A stretch of 64,000 nucleotides of DNA from Syntrophotaleaceae bacterium (GCA_041390365.1 JAWKQB010000002.1:310001-374000); one strand, 5' to 3'. Positions 33,442 to 42,149 are shown, counted from the stretch's first letter. Program-made: numbers and translations. The notes: generated by a model not told the origin, from the sequence alone.

Positions 33442-33467
33442 TCGGTAACGACTGATCCGGACGGCAA

Positions 33468-35447
33468 ATGAGCGATTTTCTGAAGAAATTTTTTCACCTC
33501 CACACCTTGCGCAGCAAAATGCTGGCGCTGGTCATCCCTCTGGTGGTTTTGCCGCTGATCATTGTCGGCGGACTCGCCGGTTTCATCTCCTATCGCCAGG
33601 CCTATCTCGGCATCACCCAGACGAGCAAGGACGACCTCGACCATATGGCGCAATTCACCATCGATCTGCTCGATGCGCACTACCGGCAGTTCGAGGTCTA
33701 CAAGGAAGACAAAAAGAAGACGGTTCAGGAGGAGATGACGGTTCTGACCAACCTGGCCTATAACCTTGTGGAAGCGCAGCACCGTCTCTATTCCCAAGGG
33801 CAACTGGACCTGGGCGCGGCGAAATCCGCCGCCCGGCAGGCGCTGAAGGAAGTCAACGTTGGAGAGTCGGGTTACATCTATGCCATGACCAGCAAGGGGC
33901 AGCTGGTGGCGCACATTGCCAGGGAAGGCGACAATATCTATGACGAACAGGACGAGGACGGCCGCTATTTCATCCGCTCCATGTGCCAGTCCGCCCTCGC
34001 TTCCTCTCCGGGGGATGTGCTCTTTACCGTCTACCCCTGGCGTAATGCGATCTTAGGCGATGTGGCGCCCCGCAAAAAAATGGTCGCCTATCGCTATTTT
34101 CCGCAATGGGACTGGATCATCGCCACCGGCGGCTACCTGGAAGAAACCTACGAGGATATTGAATTCGAAAAACGCTCCTTCGCGCAACTCAAGGAGCGGA
34201 TCAAGCAGAAGAGGGTGGGGCAGACAGGCTATATCTACGCTCTGGACGGCGACGGGCGTCTGACCATTCATCCCGAGCAGGAGGGTGAGAATATCCGGGG
34301 GTCCCAGGACACCGACGGCAATTTCTTCATTCAGGAAATGGTCCGCAACAAAGAAGGCTGGATTCGTTACCCCTGGCAGAACCTCGGCGAACCGGAAGCG
34401 CGGATGAAAATCGTCCGTTATCTCTATTTCCAACCCTGGGACTGGGTGGTCGCGGTCGGCTCCTATGAGGACGAGTTCTACCGGGAGGCCAATCTGATCA
34501 AGGGGCACATTATCGCCAGCCTGCTGGTTCTGACCTTTTTCGTTGGCGTCATCGCCGTCTCCCTTGTCTGTCAGGCGGCCAAACAGCTGACCGATCCGAT
34601 CCATAACATGATCGAGGTCATACATAAGGTGAAAAGCGGTCGCCTGGAGGAACGCATGGAGGTTCCCGGCAATGATGAAATGAGTGAATTGGCCACGCAC
34701 TTCAATCATATGGCCGACATTATCCGCCAGAACCGGGAGCTCGAGACCAGCCTGGCCCAACAGGGCAAGCTGGCCTCCCTCGGCGTTCTTGCCTCCGGGG
34801 TCGCTCACGAAATCAACAATCCCCTTGGTATCATTCTCGGTTACGCCGGGTACCTCGAAGGAAAAATGGGTGAAGACAATCCTCATTACCGCTTCGTTCA
34901 CGAAATCAAGCGGGAGAGCAAGCGCTGCAAGAAGATCGTGCAGGATCTGCTCAGCTATGCCCGCATCCCCAAGCCGGTTTTCGAGGAGGTTGACCTGAAC
35001 GAGCTGCTGGAGCAGATTGTCGATTTTGCAGCAAACCATACCGACCTGCAGAACGTTCTGGTGAGAAAGGATTTGGCCGGGGATCTGCCGCCGGTCATGA
35101 TGGACGGCGATCAGATACGCCAGGTGGCGATCAACCTGATTCTCAATGCCGGATCGGCCATGCCCGAAGGGGGAGAGATTACGGTCCGGACCTCGAGAGA
35201 GAATGACCAGAATATTCTATTGACCATCGAGGACAACGGTGTGGGTATTGATCCCGAGCACATCGAAAAGATCTTCGAGCCTTTCTATACCACGAAAAAA
35301 AGCGGCACCGGCCTGGGGCTTGCCATAACCCGGCAGATCATAACGCTTCATCATGGCAGTATCGCCGTTGAAAGCGAAGCCGGGAAGGGGACCCGTTTCG
35401 TGATCCGTCTGCCGTTACGACAGGAGGTTCCCGCCTATGCCTCATAA
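33468..35447 (+). CDS. dCache sensor histidine kinase
   Basis: A 659-residue membrane kinase. A helix at residues 18-38 and another near 347-370 bracket a periplasmic double Cache region with two repeats of GESGYIYAM/GQTGYIYAL and WDWIIATGGY/WDWVVAVGSY, a sensor for small carboxylates. HAMP follows (DPIHNMIEVIHKVKSGRL), then HisKA with SGVAHEINNPLG (phospho-His), and HATPase with the N box NLILNAG and G boxes DNGVGID and GTGLGLAI. It overlaps its sigma-54 response regulator by 11 bases. Because the next gene block encodes acetate-type transporters with sigma-54 promoters, a carboxylate ligand is a plausible inference. Confidence 0.88.
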   Translation: MSDFLKKFFHLHTLRSKMLALVIPLVVLPLIIVGGLAGFISYRQAYLGITQTSKDDLDHMAQFTIDLLDAHYRQFEVYKEDKKKTVQEEMTVLTNLAYNLVEAQHRLYSQGQLDLGAAKSAARQALKEVNVGESGYIYAMTSKGQLVAHIAREGDNIYDEQDEDGRYFIRSMCQSALASSPGDVLFTVYPWRNAILGDVAPRKKMVAYRYFPQWDWIIATGGYLEETYEDIEFEKRSFAQLKERIKQKRVGQTGYIYALDGDGRLTIHPEQEGENIRGSQDTDGNFFIQEMVRNKEGWIRYPWQNLGEPEARMKIVRYLYFQPWDWVVAVGSYEDEFYREANLIKGHIIASLLVLTFFVGVIAVSLVCQAAKQLTDPIHNMIEVIHKVKSGRLEERMEVPGNDEMSELATHFNHMADIIRQNRELETSLAQQGKLASLGVLASGVAHEINNPLGIILGYAGYLEGKMGEDNPHYRFVHEIKRESKRCKKIVQDLLSYARIPKPVFEEVDLNELLEQIVDFAANHTDLQNVLVRKDLAGDLPPVMMDGDQIRQVAINLILNAGSAMPEGGEITVRTSRENDQNILLTIEDNGVGIDPEHIEKIFEPFYTTKKSGTGLGLAITRQIITLHHGSIAVESEAGKGTRFVIRLPLRQEVPAYAS

Positions 35448-36840
35448 AAACCGGATTCTGTTGATTGACGATGAAGAGGGGATGTGCCGCATGATGGAAG
35501 CGGTGCTGACGGACAGCGGTTACGGTGTCGAGTACAATACCCGGTCCTATGAGGCGGTAGACAGTTTCCGGCCGGGTCAGTTCGATCTGGTGGTGACCGA
35601 CATCAAGATGCCCGGCATGGACGGGCTGGAAGTCTTGCAGCGGCTCAAGGAAAAAGACCCGCAACTGCCCGTGATCATCATTTCTGCCTATGCCACTGTT
35701 GAAACCGCGATTCAGGCCCTGCGGCGCGGTGCTCACGATATGGTGACCAAGCCTTTCGAGCCCGAGGAACTGATTTACCGGGTCAAAAACGCTCTCAAGC
35801 ACAATCAACTGATCAAGGAGAACACCGAGTTGCGGGAGGAGTTGCAGGGCCGGTTCGATTTCGGCAGGATCGTCGGATCGTCCCCCCAGCTGCAGAAGGT
35901 GCTGGAAATGGTCAAGAAGCTTGCCATAAGGGACACTTCGGTTCTGATCACAGGAGAGTCCGGGACCGGCAAGGAATTGGTCGCCCAGGCGATTCACTAC
36001 AACTCGCAAAGGCGGGACAGGAAATACCTGGCCATCAACTGCGGCGCTTTGCCGGAATCGGTGCTGGAAAGCGAGCTGTTCGGCTACAAAAAGGGGGCTT
36101 TTACCGGTGCCAACGAAAACCGCAAGGGGCTGCTGGAAGAGGCTGACGGGGGAACCCTCTTTCTCGATGAAGTGGGCAATCTGCCCCTGAATGTTCAGAA
36201 AACCCTGCTGCGATTTCTGCAGGAACAGGAATTCCGGCGCATCGGCGACAACGCGTCGATCAAGGTTAACGTCCGTATCATCTCGGCAACCAATGCCGAC
36301 CTGGAGAAAGGATGCAAGACCGGTGAGTTCCGCGAGGATCTGTTTTATCGTCTGAATGTGGTCAATATCCATATGCCCCCCCTGAGAGAACGCCGCGACG
36401 ATATCTTGCTGCTGGCGGCGCATTTCATAAGGGAGCAGAACCAGCAGTTCGGCACTCAGGTCAAAGGGTTCACGCCGGAAGCCTCGAAGGCCATTCATGA
36501 GTATTTCTGGCCTGGCAACATCCGGCAGTTGAAAAACGTCATAGAGGCCTGCATGGCCATGGAGTCGGGCGTTTACCTGACCCTTCCTGTCCTGAGCCAG
36601 TTTATCGATCTGGATGGGGACAGGAATGACGCTGAGCCGCAGCTGCATGCAGGGTTCGGCTCCGATATCATGGACTATGACTACTCGAATTCTCTCGCCC
36701 GTTTCGAAAGGGACTACCTCAAGCGCCTTTTAAAAGATTCACAGGGTAATGTCGAAGCTGCGGCAAAGGCTTCTGGAATGAACATGGCGACCATTTATCG
36801 TAAAATGAAAAAATATGGGGTAGACAAAGCAGATTTCTAA
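35437..36840 (+). CDS. NtrC-family sigma-54 response regulator
   Basis: A 467-residue enhancer-binding protein: receiver domain with LIDDEE and phospho-acceptor in VVTDIKMPGMDG (Asp about 54), AAA+ domain with Walker A GESGTGKE, the sigma-54-contact GAFTGA loop, Walker B GGTLFLDEVG, and a Fis-type HTH at the end (AAAKASGMNMATIYRKMKKY). Start overlaps the kinase by 11 bases, so translation is coupled. Three sigma-54 promoters with shared upstream palindromes follow within 4.3 kb. This regulator is the obvious candidate to bind TTYGCR-N4-TGCRAA. Confidence 0.9.
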   Translation: MPHKNRILLIDDEEGMCRMMEAVLTDSGYGVEYNTRSYEAVDSFRPGQFDLVVTDIKMPGMDGLEVLQRLKEKDPQLPVIIISAYATVETAIQALRRGAHDMVTKPFEPEELIYRVKNALKHNQLIKENTELREELQGRFDFGRIVGSSPQLQKVLEMVKKLAIRDTSVLITGESGTGKELVAQAIHYNSQRRDRKYLAINCGALPESVLESELFGYKKGAFTGANENRKGLLEEADGGTLFLDEVGNLPLNVQKTLLRFLQEQEFRRIGDNASIKVNVRIISATNADLEKGCKTGEFREDLFYRLNVVNIHMPPLRERRDDILLLAAHFIREQNQQFGTQVKGFTPEASKAIHEYFWPGNIRQLKNVIEACMAMESGVYLTLPVLSQFIDLDGDRNDAEPQLHAGFGSDIMDYDYSNSLARFERDYLKRLLKDSQGNVEAAAKASGMNMATIYRKMKKYGVDKADF

Positions 36841-36865
36841 CCTGCCGGATTCCTGGGAAACCGGA

Positions 36866-37049
36866 TTTGCAAATCTGCGAATCGATTTGAGTCGACATTC
36901 GCATTCCTGCAAACCTGCCTCTCCTGAATCTTCTATCCGAAAAAAACCAACGAAATCACTGCCAAAATCCATATCCTGTATCAAGGCACCATCCGACCTT
37001 CTGAATTTTCCCCTTCCCCTGCTACCCCTGTTTCTTGCATTTCTGCAAA
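36866..37049. promoter_or_regulatory. Three enhancer sites TTYGCR-N4-TGCRAA, cluster 1
   Basis: Sites: 36866-36881 (TTTGCA AATC TGCGAA), 36898-36913 (TTCGCA TTCC TGCAAA) and 37034-37049 (CTTGCA TTTC TGCAAA). The first half of the last site deviates from TTY. The gap 36841-37321 holds no gene. The proximal site ends about 100 bases before the sigma-54 promoter at 37148, a normal enhancer position. Confidence 0.75.
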
Positions 37050-37147
37050 AAAACACCTCTTGTGCGCATCACTGACCCGGCCTTTCTGAATTGCCAAAGC
37101 TATTGAAAATAAAGAGAAAAAAACTTCGATACAGAATTTTGACAGTC

Positions 37148-37164
37148 TTGGTATGTCACTTGCT
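37148..37164 (+). promoter_or_regulatory. Sigma-54 promoter upstream of the OFA transporter
   Basis: TTGGTATGTCACTTGCT matches the sigma-54 pattern TGGCAC-N5-TTGCW, with GG at 37150-37151 and GC at 37162-37163 separated by the required 10 bases. An A-rich box, TTGAAAATAAAGAGAAAAA, lies at 37103-37121. Confidence 0.8.
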
Positions 37165-37321
37165 CTAACCATTCCCGACTCGAAATCTCTGGTAATGGGC
37201 TGCCCAAAGAAAAGCCCGATATTCATCACGAACCAAGTGAGCTTCGCGAGCCTTGAGTCTATTTCTCAGCAAAGCGCACAGCCCCGGTAGAAACATCACT
37301 ACAAAGAGGAGAGAAATCATC

Positions 37322-38596
37322 ATGGAACCTGAAAAGCAGACCGTAAAAAGCCGAGGTGCTCAGGTTGTCGTTGCCGGCCTTGGAATCAATCTGGCCCTAG
37401 GCATTCTTTACGCTTACAGTATGCTCAAGGGTGAAATTGCCAACCTGTTTCCCGGCGCCGGCGATCCCTATGCGACAGCCTGTCTCGTGTTCGCCCTGGC
37501 CATGACTGCGGGTGGCAAGATGCAGGATAAGATCGGGCCGAAACTGACCGCTCTCATGGGCGGCCTCCTGGTCGGTGCCGGCTTCCTGATCTGCTCCCAG
37601 ACATCGGGCTACTGGGAGTGGATCCTTGGGTTCGGTGTGCTGGCCGGCATCGGAATCGGATTCAGTTATGCCGCAGCGACCCCTCCGGCCCTGAAATGGT
37701 TTTCCCCCGCGAAAACCGGTCTGATCGCAGGGATTGTCGTTTCCGGTTTCGGTATTGCCCCGGTTTATCTCGCTCCTTTGTGCAAGTACCTGTTGGGGCA
37801 GTACGGTCTGCATACAACCATGATGATTCTGGGTCTCGCCTTTATTGCCATCGTTTGCGGCATGGCTCTGCTGCTGACCAACCCGCCTGCTGAATTTTCC
37901 CCTGCAGTGAAGGGGGGCGCCGCATATAAAAAGGCATCGACAAACGATGTCGGACCGATGCAGATGCTCAAGGACGGGCGCTTCTACAGCCTGTGGCTCA
38001 CCTTTTTCATCGGCGCCGGAGCCGGCTTGATGGTCATCGGCAGCATTGCCGGCATCGCCAAGCAGAGCATGGGAGAAATGGCCTTCATCGCCGTTGCGGT
38101 CATGGCGGTGGGGAATGCCTCCGGACGTATTCTCGCCGGTATCCTTTCCGACAAAATCGGGCGTGCCACAACCCTGACCATTATGCTGGTTTTCCAGGCC
38201 TTGTTGATGTTTGCCGCCATTCCGGTCGTTTCCGGCCCGGGCTCCGGCGCAGTCCTCACCACCCTGCTGGCCACCATGATCGGATTCAACTACGGCACCA
38301 ACCTGTCCCTGTTCCCCTCCTTTTCCAAGGATTATTGGGGCGCCAAGAACTACGGCATCAACTTCGGCATCCTGTTTTCTGCCTGGGGCGTGGGTGCCTT
38401 CGTCCTGGTGAAGGTTTCCTCCCTGCTCAATGCCAAATACGGCGGCATGCAGACCTCCTTTATGGTAGCCGGCGTCATGCTGCTGGTCGGCGCCATGATG
38501 GCCATGGCCATGCGGCCGAAAAAAGCCGTTGCTCCTGCCGTCGAACCGATTTTTGTCGAGGAAGAGGACCTGGTTCTGGAGAAGGTTCGGGATTGA
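37322..38596 (+). CDS. MFS transporter, oxalate/formate antiporter (OFA) family
   Basis: A 424-residue, 12-helix MFS carrier. GKMQDKIGPKLTALMGG and GILSDKIGRATTLTIML are the MFS loop 2-3 and 8-9 motifs, while the start (GLGINLALGILYAYSMLKGEI) and the segment YAAATPPALKWFSPAKTGL are typical of OFA-type monocarboxylate carriers, which move oxalate, formate, lactate or similar. ATG at 37322 follows AGAGGAGA. It is driven by the sigma-54 promoter at 37148 and heads a run of acetate-type transporter genes. Substrate inferred as a short-chain carboxylate. Confidence 0.85.
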   Translation: MEPEKQTVKSRGAQVVVAGLGINLALGILYAYSMLKGEIANLFPGAGDPYATACLVFALAMTAGGKMQDKIGPKLTALMGGLLVGAGFLICSQTSGYWEWILGFGVLAGIGIGFSYAAATPPALKWFSPAKTGLIAGIVVSGFGIAPVYLAPLCKYLLGQYGLHTTMMILGLAFIAIVCGMALLLTNPPAEFSPAVKGGAAYKKASTNDVGPMQMLKDGRFYSLWLTFFIGAGAGLMVIGSIAGIAKQSMGEMAFIAVAVMAVGNASGRILAGILSDKIGRATTLTIMLVFQALLMFAAIPVVSGPGSGAVLTTLLATMIGFNYGTNLSLFPSFSKDYWGAKNYGINFGILFSAWGVGAFVLVKVSSLLNAKYGGMQTSFMVAGVMLLVGAMMAMAMRPKKAVAPAVEPIFVEEEDLVLEKVRD

Positions 38597-38622
38597 TTTC
38601 CCCTGAGTCGCTGTCCTAATCC

Positions 38623-38660
38623 GGCGCTGTCAGCTCCCTTGCGGGCGAGCTGACAGCGCC
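38623..38660 (+). terminator. Hairpin after the OFA transporter gene
   Basis: A perfect 14-bp stem (GGCGCTGTCAGCTC with GAGCTGACAGCGCC) around a 10-base loop, 27 bases after the stop. Only three Ts follow, so termination may be partial and the next gene could be reached by read-through. Confidence 0.65.
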
Positions 38661-38682
38661 TTTGATAGGAGATGGATGAATC

Positions 38683-39267
38683 ATGACTGCAAACTCACCC
38701 TCCGTGTCATATCTGGAAATGCCGTTTCCGGCACTTTTGGGGTTCGCCGTTTCTCTGCTCTCCTATATTTTGAGTCAGCTCGATTTCCTGCGTCCTCCGT
38801 TATTGCTGACAGGAATTGTTCTCATCAGCGGAGCTGTTGTTCAATTGATCTACGGCATTCACAGCCGGCAGAACGGGCATAAAAGAAATGCCGCGATCCT
38901 GCTCCCTTTTGGAATCTTCTGGCTATCGCTTGTCGGGTATCAGGTTTTCCCGGGGCTTGGCATCGGACGTCACCCCGGCGCCGTCACCATGTTTTCCTTC
39001 ATGAGCCTCTGGGGGATATTCGCTGCGATTCTGTTTCTGAGCAGTTTCCGCAGCAATACAATTGTGCAGGTTTTTTTCGGGGCGCTGATGGCTTCGCTGC
39101 TGTCGTTATCGATGTACCAGTTGCGAGACCATCAGGTCTTCCTAATACTCGGCTGCTTTTTCGGAATTCTTTCCTCTTTGAGCGCGGTGTATATCGCTCT
39201 TGCCCAGGCATTCATTCAGCGCCTGCAGCGATCCTCCGAATATGTGATTGAAGAGATCGGAAATTAA
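38683..39267 (+). CDS. Divergent GPR1/FUN34/YaaH-like membrane protein
   Basis: A 194-residue, six-helix protein of SatP size. The N-terminal MPFPALLGFAVSLLS aligns with the NPAPLGLLGFGM signature of acetate channels but has lost the Asn and the PLGL block. The pattern of helices and FGIFWLSLVGYQVFPGLGIG match the family otherwise. It lies between the OFA gene and a small membrane gene, with no sigma-54 promoter of its own. It may be a divergent transporter or a partner subunit. Ribosome site is weak (AGGAGATGGATGAATC). Confidence 0.65.
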   Translation: MTANSPSVSYLEMPFPALLGFAVSLLSYILSQLDFLRPPLLLTGIVLISGAVVQLIYGIHSRQNGHKRNAAILLPFGIFWLSLVGYQVFPGLGIGRHPGAVTMFSFMSLWGIFAAILFLSSFRSNTIVQVFFGALMASLLSLSMYQLRDHQVFLILGCFFGILSSLSAVYIALAQAFIQRLQRSSEYVIEEIGN

Positions 39268-39376
39268 CAGCTTGTCAAAGATTTCTTACTCGGCTAGTGT
39301 TCACCTGATGGCTTCGTTTTTTCGCCGGTAATCGGTTGCCGCACCGGGGCATGCCGAAATCGGCAACAGCAAGGCG

Positions 39377-39721
39377 GTGGGAGGAATGAGGCTCGGTCAT
39401 CAGATATCGGTTCTGGGGTTGATCGCCCTGGGCTATTGCGCGATCCTGTTATCCTCGGGAGCTGTCGGCATCGAGGTGTTGCCTCCGTTCCTTGTTTCCG
39501 CCGTTATTTTCATTTCCTCAGGCAGACTGCTACGGGGTGGCGGCCGGCACCTTGTCAAGGAACGCCCCGCTGATGATGAGGCGCCCCGTAAGGAGCCGAA
39601 TTGGGGTCTGCGGACCCAGATTCTAAATTGGGTCATGGCCATTCTCATTTTCTGCACACTCGGTCTCTGGGTTGTGAAACCCGTCGGCGTCTCCTTTTTC
39701 GAAATGTTTGGCTTCAAGTAA
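39377..39721 (+). CDS. Small two- to three-helix membrane protein
   Basis: A 114-residue protein with hydrophobic segments near residues 12-32, 35-50 and 83-103, joined by a charged loop. No family recognised. The start is uncertain: GTG at 39377 has AAGG close by, and ATG at 39386 is preceded immediately by GGGAGGA. Located between two acetate-type transporter genes, hence possibly related to them. Confidence 0.5.
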   Translation: MGGMRLGHQISVLGLIALGYCAILLSSGAVGIEVLPPFLVSAVIFISSGRLLRGGGRHLVKERPADDEAPRKEPNWGLRTQILNWVMAILIFCTLGLWVVKPVGVSFFEMFGFK

Positions 39722-39739
39722 GCGTCTACGCAGTTCCGG

Positions 39740-39918
39740 TTTGCAATCCTGCGAAATCTTCCTGTCCTTTTGCATTTTTGCAAATACGACTGTCCGCCCT
39801 TTCCTGATACTGCAAGTGCCCGGATAATAAGAGAAAAGCTACCTCCCTTGAAAGATGCCCTTCATGCTGCCCGGAAATTTCCCTTTCTTTTAACGTTCAG
39901 GTTTTGCGCAATTGCGAA
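39740..39918. promoter_or_regulatory. Three enhancer sites TTYGCR-N4-TGCRAA, cluster 2
   Basis: Sites: 39740-39755 (TTTGCA ATCC TGCGAA), 39769-39784 (TTTGCA TTTT TGCAAA) and 39903-39918 (TTTGCG CAAT TGCGAA). They occupy the 425-base gene-free stretch 39722-40146. The proximal site ends 85 bases before the sigma-54 promoter at 40001. Confidence 0.78.
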
Positions 39919-40000
39919 AAGAAATCGGATCTTTCCCCCTCGAATTTCCTAAGTGTCTGAAAAATAAAAAGAAATTGATGGTCTTGAGTCCCGTCGGTGC

Positions 40001-40017
40001 TTGGTATGCTCTTTGCT
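40001..40017 (+). promoter_or_regulatory. Sigma-54 promoter for the SatP-type gene at 40147
   Basis: TTGGTATGCTCTTTGCT, with GG at 40003-40004 and GC at 40015-40016, 10 bases apart. An A-rich box (GAAAAATAAAAAG) starts at 39959, in the same relative position as at the other two promoters. Confidence 0.82.
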
Positions 40018-40146
40018 AAATTCCCCATTGGATTTAAGGGGAATCTTTTCATCGGCCTCAGAATCCTTTTACTCATCTCAGCTTCAAGGTCCAGAGAGGC
40101 TTTACCAGGCTCGAAACACTCAAACAGACGGAAAAGGAGACAGAAA

Positions 40147-40737
40147 ATGGAAAATCAACGTGCGCTCGTCGACACCACCGCCAACCCCGCCCCTCTTGGT
40201 TTGCTCGGCTTCGGCATGACCACCGTGCTGCTCAACCTGCATAATGCAGGCTTCTATCCCCTGGATACCATGATCCTCGCGATGGGCATCTTCTACGGTG
40301 GAGTGGCCCAGATTTTTGCCGGCTGGATGGAGTGGCGTAAAGGCAACACTTTCGCTACCACCGCTTTCTGCAGCTACGGCCTGTTCTGGTTTTCACTGGT
40401 GGCCCTGATCCTCATGCCGAAAGCCGACATAGGCATTGCCGCTCCTGCCAAGGACACTGCCATGGCCGCTTACCTCACCATGTGGGGTCTGTTTACCGCC
40501 ATCATGTTCCTGGGGACCTTCCGACTGAGCCGTGCTCTGCAGGTCGTTTTCGGCTCCCTGACAGTGCTCTTCTTCCTGCTGGCCGCGGGAGATGCAACCG
40601 GCAATGAAACCTTGACCATGATCGCCGGCTACGAAGGAATCTTCTGCGGTTTCAGCGCCATTTACACCGGTCTGGCCCAGGTTCTCAACGAAGTGAACGG
40701 GCGTCAGATCATGCCTCTTGGCGTCATCGCCCGCTAA
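40147..40737 (+). CDS. Acetate uptake transporter, GPR1/FUN34/YaaH (SatP) family
   Basis: A 196-residue, six-helix channel/transporter for acetate or succinate. The NPAPLGLLGFGM signature lies near residue 13, followed by LHNAGFYPLDT and FYGGVAQIFAGWMEWRKGN. ATG at 40147 follows AAGGAGA. It has its own sigma-54 promoter, three enhancer sites and a strong terminator, so it is a single-gene unit within the proposed regulon. Family assignment is firm; acetate as substrate rests on family knowledge. Confidence 0.9.
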   Translation: MENQRALVDTTANPAPLGLLGFGMTTVLLNLHNAGFYPLDTMILAMGIFYGGVAQIFAGWMEWRKGNTFATTAFCSYGLFWFSLVALILMPKADIGIAAPAKDTAMAAYLTMWGLFTAIMFLGTFRLSRALQVVFGSLTVLFFLLAAGDATGNETLTMIAGYEGIFCGFSAIYTGLAQVLNEVNGRQIMPLGVIAR

Positions 40738-40760
40738 ATTCCGGGAATCATTATTTAGAA

Positions 40761-40792
40761 AAAAGCGGAGCCTAGGGCTTCGCTTTTTTTTT
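40761..40792 (+). terminator. Rho-independent terminator after the SatP-type gene
   Basis: AGCGGAGCC and GGCTTCGCT pair with one mismatch around a 3-base loop, preceded by As and followed by nine Ts. It lies 24 bases after the stop at 40737. Confidence 0.85.
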
Positions 40793-40805
40793 GCCAAATG
40801 CCCGA

Positions 40806-40986
40806 TTCGCAAAGATGCAAAACCTCGTGATCCCCTAGTTTGCATTGCTGCAAAGCCGCCTTGTCCATGTTGCCGATAGGTAACTACCTGTAATTTAGAC
40901 GTTAATGTGCCAAAAACCGTCCGAGGTGAGACCAGCTCGCAACCAAGGCACTTTTTTGATTTTCCTCTTTTTTGCAATTTTGCAAA
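40806..40986. promoter_or_regulatory. Three enhancer sites TTYGCR-N4-TGCRAA, cluster 3
   Basis: Sites: 40806-40821 (TTCGCA AAGA TGCAAA), 40839-40854 (TTTGCA TTGC TGCAAA) and 40971-40986 (TTTGCA ATTT TGCAAA). They lie in the 467-base gap 40738-41204, with the proximal site ending about 94 bases before the sigma-54 promoter at 41078. Confidence 0.8.
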
Positions 40987-41077
40987 AAGTCTTCGGCCCG
41001 AAAATCGAACCTGGCCTCAAGACAATCATAACTTATTGAAAATAAAGAGAAAAAATATTTTTCTCTGGCACTTCATC

Positions 41078-41094
41078 TTGGTACGTCCTTTGCT
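41078..41094 (+). promoter_or_regulatory. Sigma-54 promoter for the Cys-rich SatP fusion gene
   Basis: TTGGTACGTCCTTTGCT, with GG at 41080-41081 and GC at 41092-41093, 10 bases apart. The A-rich box TTGAAAATAAAGAGAAAAA at 41036-41054 is identical over 19 bases to that upstream of the first promoter. Confidence 0.82.
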
Positions 41095-41204
41095 CTATTA
41101 GAGCTCAGCTACTCTATTGGCATGGAGAGGGAGCGAAGCCGTTGAGGGACGGTTACGATCCCTCTGCCATGCCGGCTTTTCACCCCACAGGGAAGGAGCG
41201 GAAC

Positions 41205-42149
41205 ATGAATGATGGCATCCGGTGCTCCTATTACGGCAAGGACGAAAATTCCTGTGACGTCGGTTGTGGTTACATCAGCCCATCGGATGTCGCAACCATC
41301 ATCAAATATTGCAGCTCCAACTACCGGGCCTGCAGCAAATATCAGGAACTGATCGATCGTTGTCCGGCAGAAGCCGTCAGGGATATGCGGCAGGCAGAGA
41401 TGGGGAATCAGGTTGCCGGTATCCGTGATCGCCGGCAGCCGGTATCCGGCCGTCCCCTGGTCAAACCCTTCAAGGTCAAGTGGCCCCTGCCTTTTCTCGG
41501 CCGTCATGTGTCCTCCCGTAGTTTCAGGGACCATCGCCCCTCTGCCGGCAGCGTTTTGATACCTGAAGTTCCGCCAAAGAAGGCGATGCAAGCCCCCGCG
41601 ATCACCCATCCGGCGCCCCTTGGTCTGCTCGGCTTCGGGATGGCCACTGTTCTGGTCAACCTGCACAATGCAGGTTTTCTGAACCTGAGCGCCCTGATGC
41701 TGGCTATAGGCATATTTTATGGAGGTCTTGCCCAGATCATTACCGGAATCATGGAATTTCGCAGGGACAATACCTTCGGAGCCACCGCCTTCATCTCCTA
41801 CGGCCTTTTCTGGCTGACCCTGGTGGCTCTGGTGCTGATGCCCCGTTTTGGTTTGGGACCGCCCCCATCAGGAGCCGCACTGGTTGCCTATCTCTCGATG
41901 TGGGGTATTTTTACGGCGGCCCTGTTCCTCGGAAGCCTGAAAATGGCTCTGAATCTGAGAATTTTTTTCGGTTTCCTGACATTGCTGTTCGTGATGCTTG
42001 CGGTTGCCACGGCCACAAACAACGATATGATTCGTCTTGCCGCTGGTTATCAGGGGATTTTTACCGGGATCCTCGCAATTTATGCCGGGCTGGTGCAGGT
42101 GGTCAGGGAAGTTTATCGAAACGATGGCGTGGCCGTCCGGCAGAATTGA
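41205..42149 (+). CDS. Acetate transporter (SatP family) with N-terminal Cys-rich domain
   Basis: The 314-residue protein ends in a complete GPR1/FUN34/YaaH domain (residues about 125-310: HPAPLGLLGFGMATVLVNLH onward). In front is an unusual 120-residue extension. Its first 54 residues hold six cysteines (positions 7, 17, 21, 36, 43, 53) around GCGYISPSDV and YRACSKY, then a basic linker. This part looks like a small cytosolic metal or redox domain. ATG at 41205 follows AAGGAG; a TTG at 41142 is unlikely. Sigma-54 regulated like its paralogue at 40147. Confidence 0.82.
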   Translation: MNDGIRCSYYGKDENSCDVGCGYISPSDVATIIKYCSSNYRACSKYQELIDRCPAEAVRDMRQAEMGNQVAGIRDRRQPVSGRPLVKPFKVKWPLPFLGRHVSSRSFRDHRPSAGSVLIPEVPPKKAMQAPAITHPAPLGLLGFGMATVLVNLHNAGFLNLSALMLAIGIFYGGLAQIITGIMEFRRDNTFGATAFISYGLFWLTLVALVLMPRFGLGPPPSGAALVAYLSMWGIFTAALFLGSLKMALNLRIFFGFLTLLFVMLAVATATNNDMIRLAAGYQGIFTGILAIYAGLVQVVREVYRNDGVAVRQN

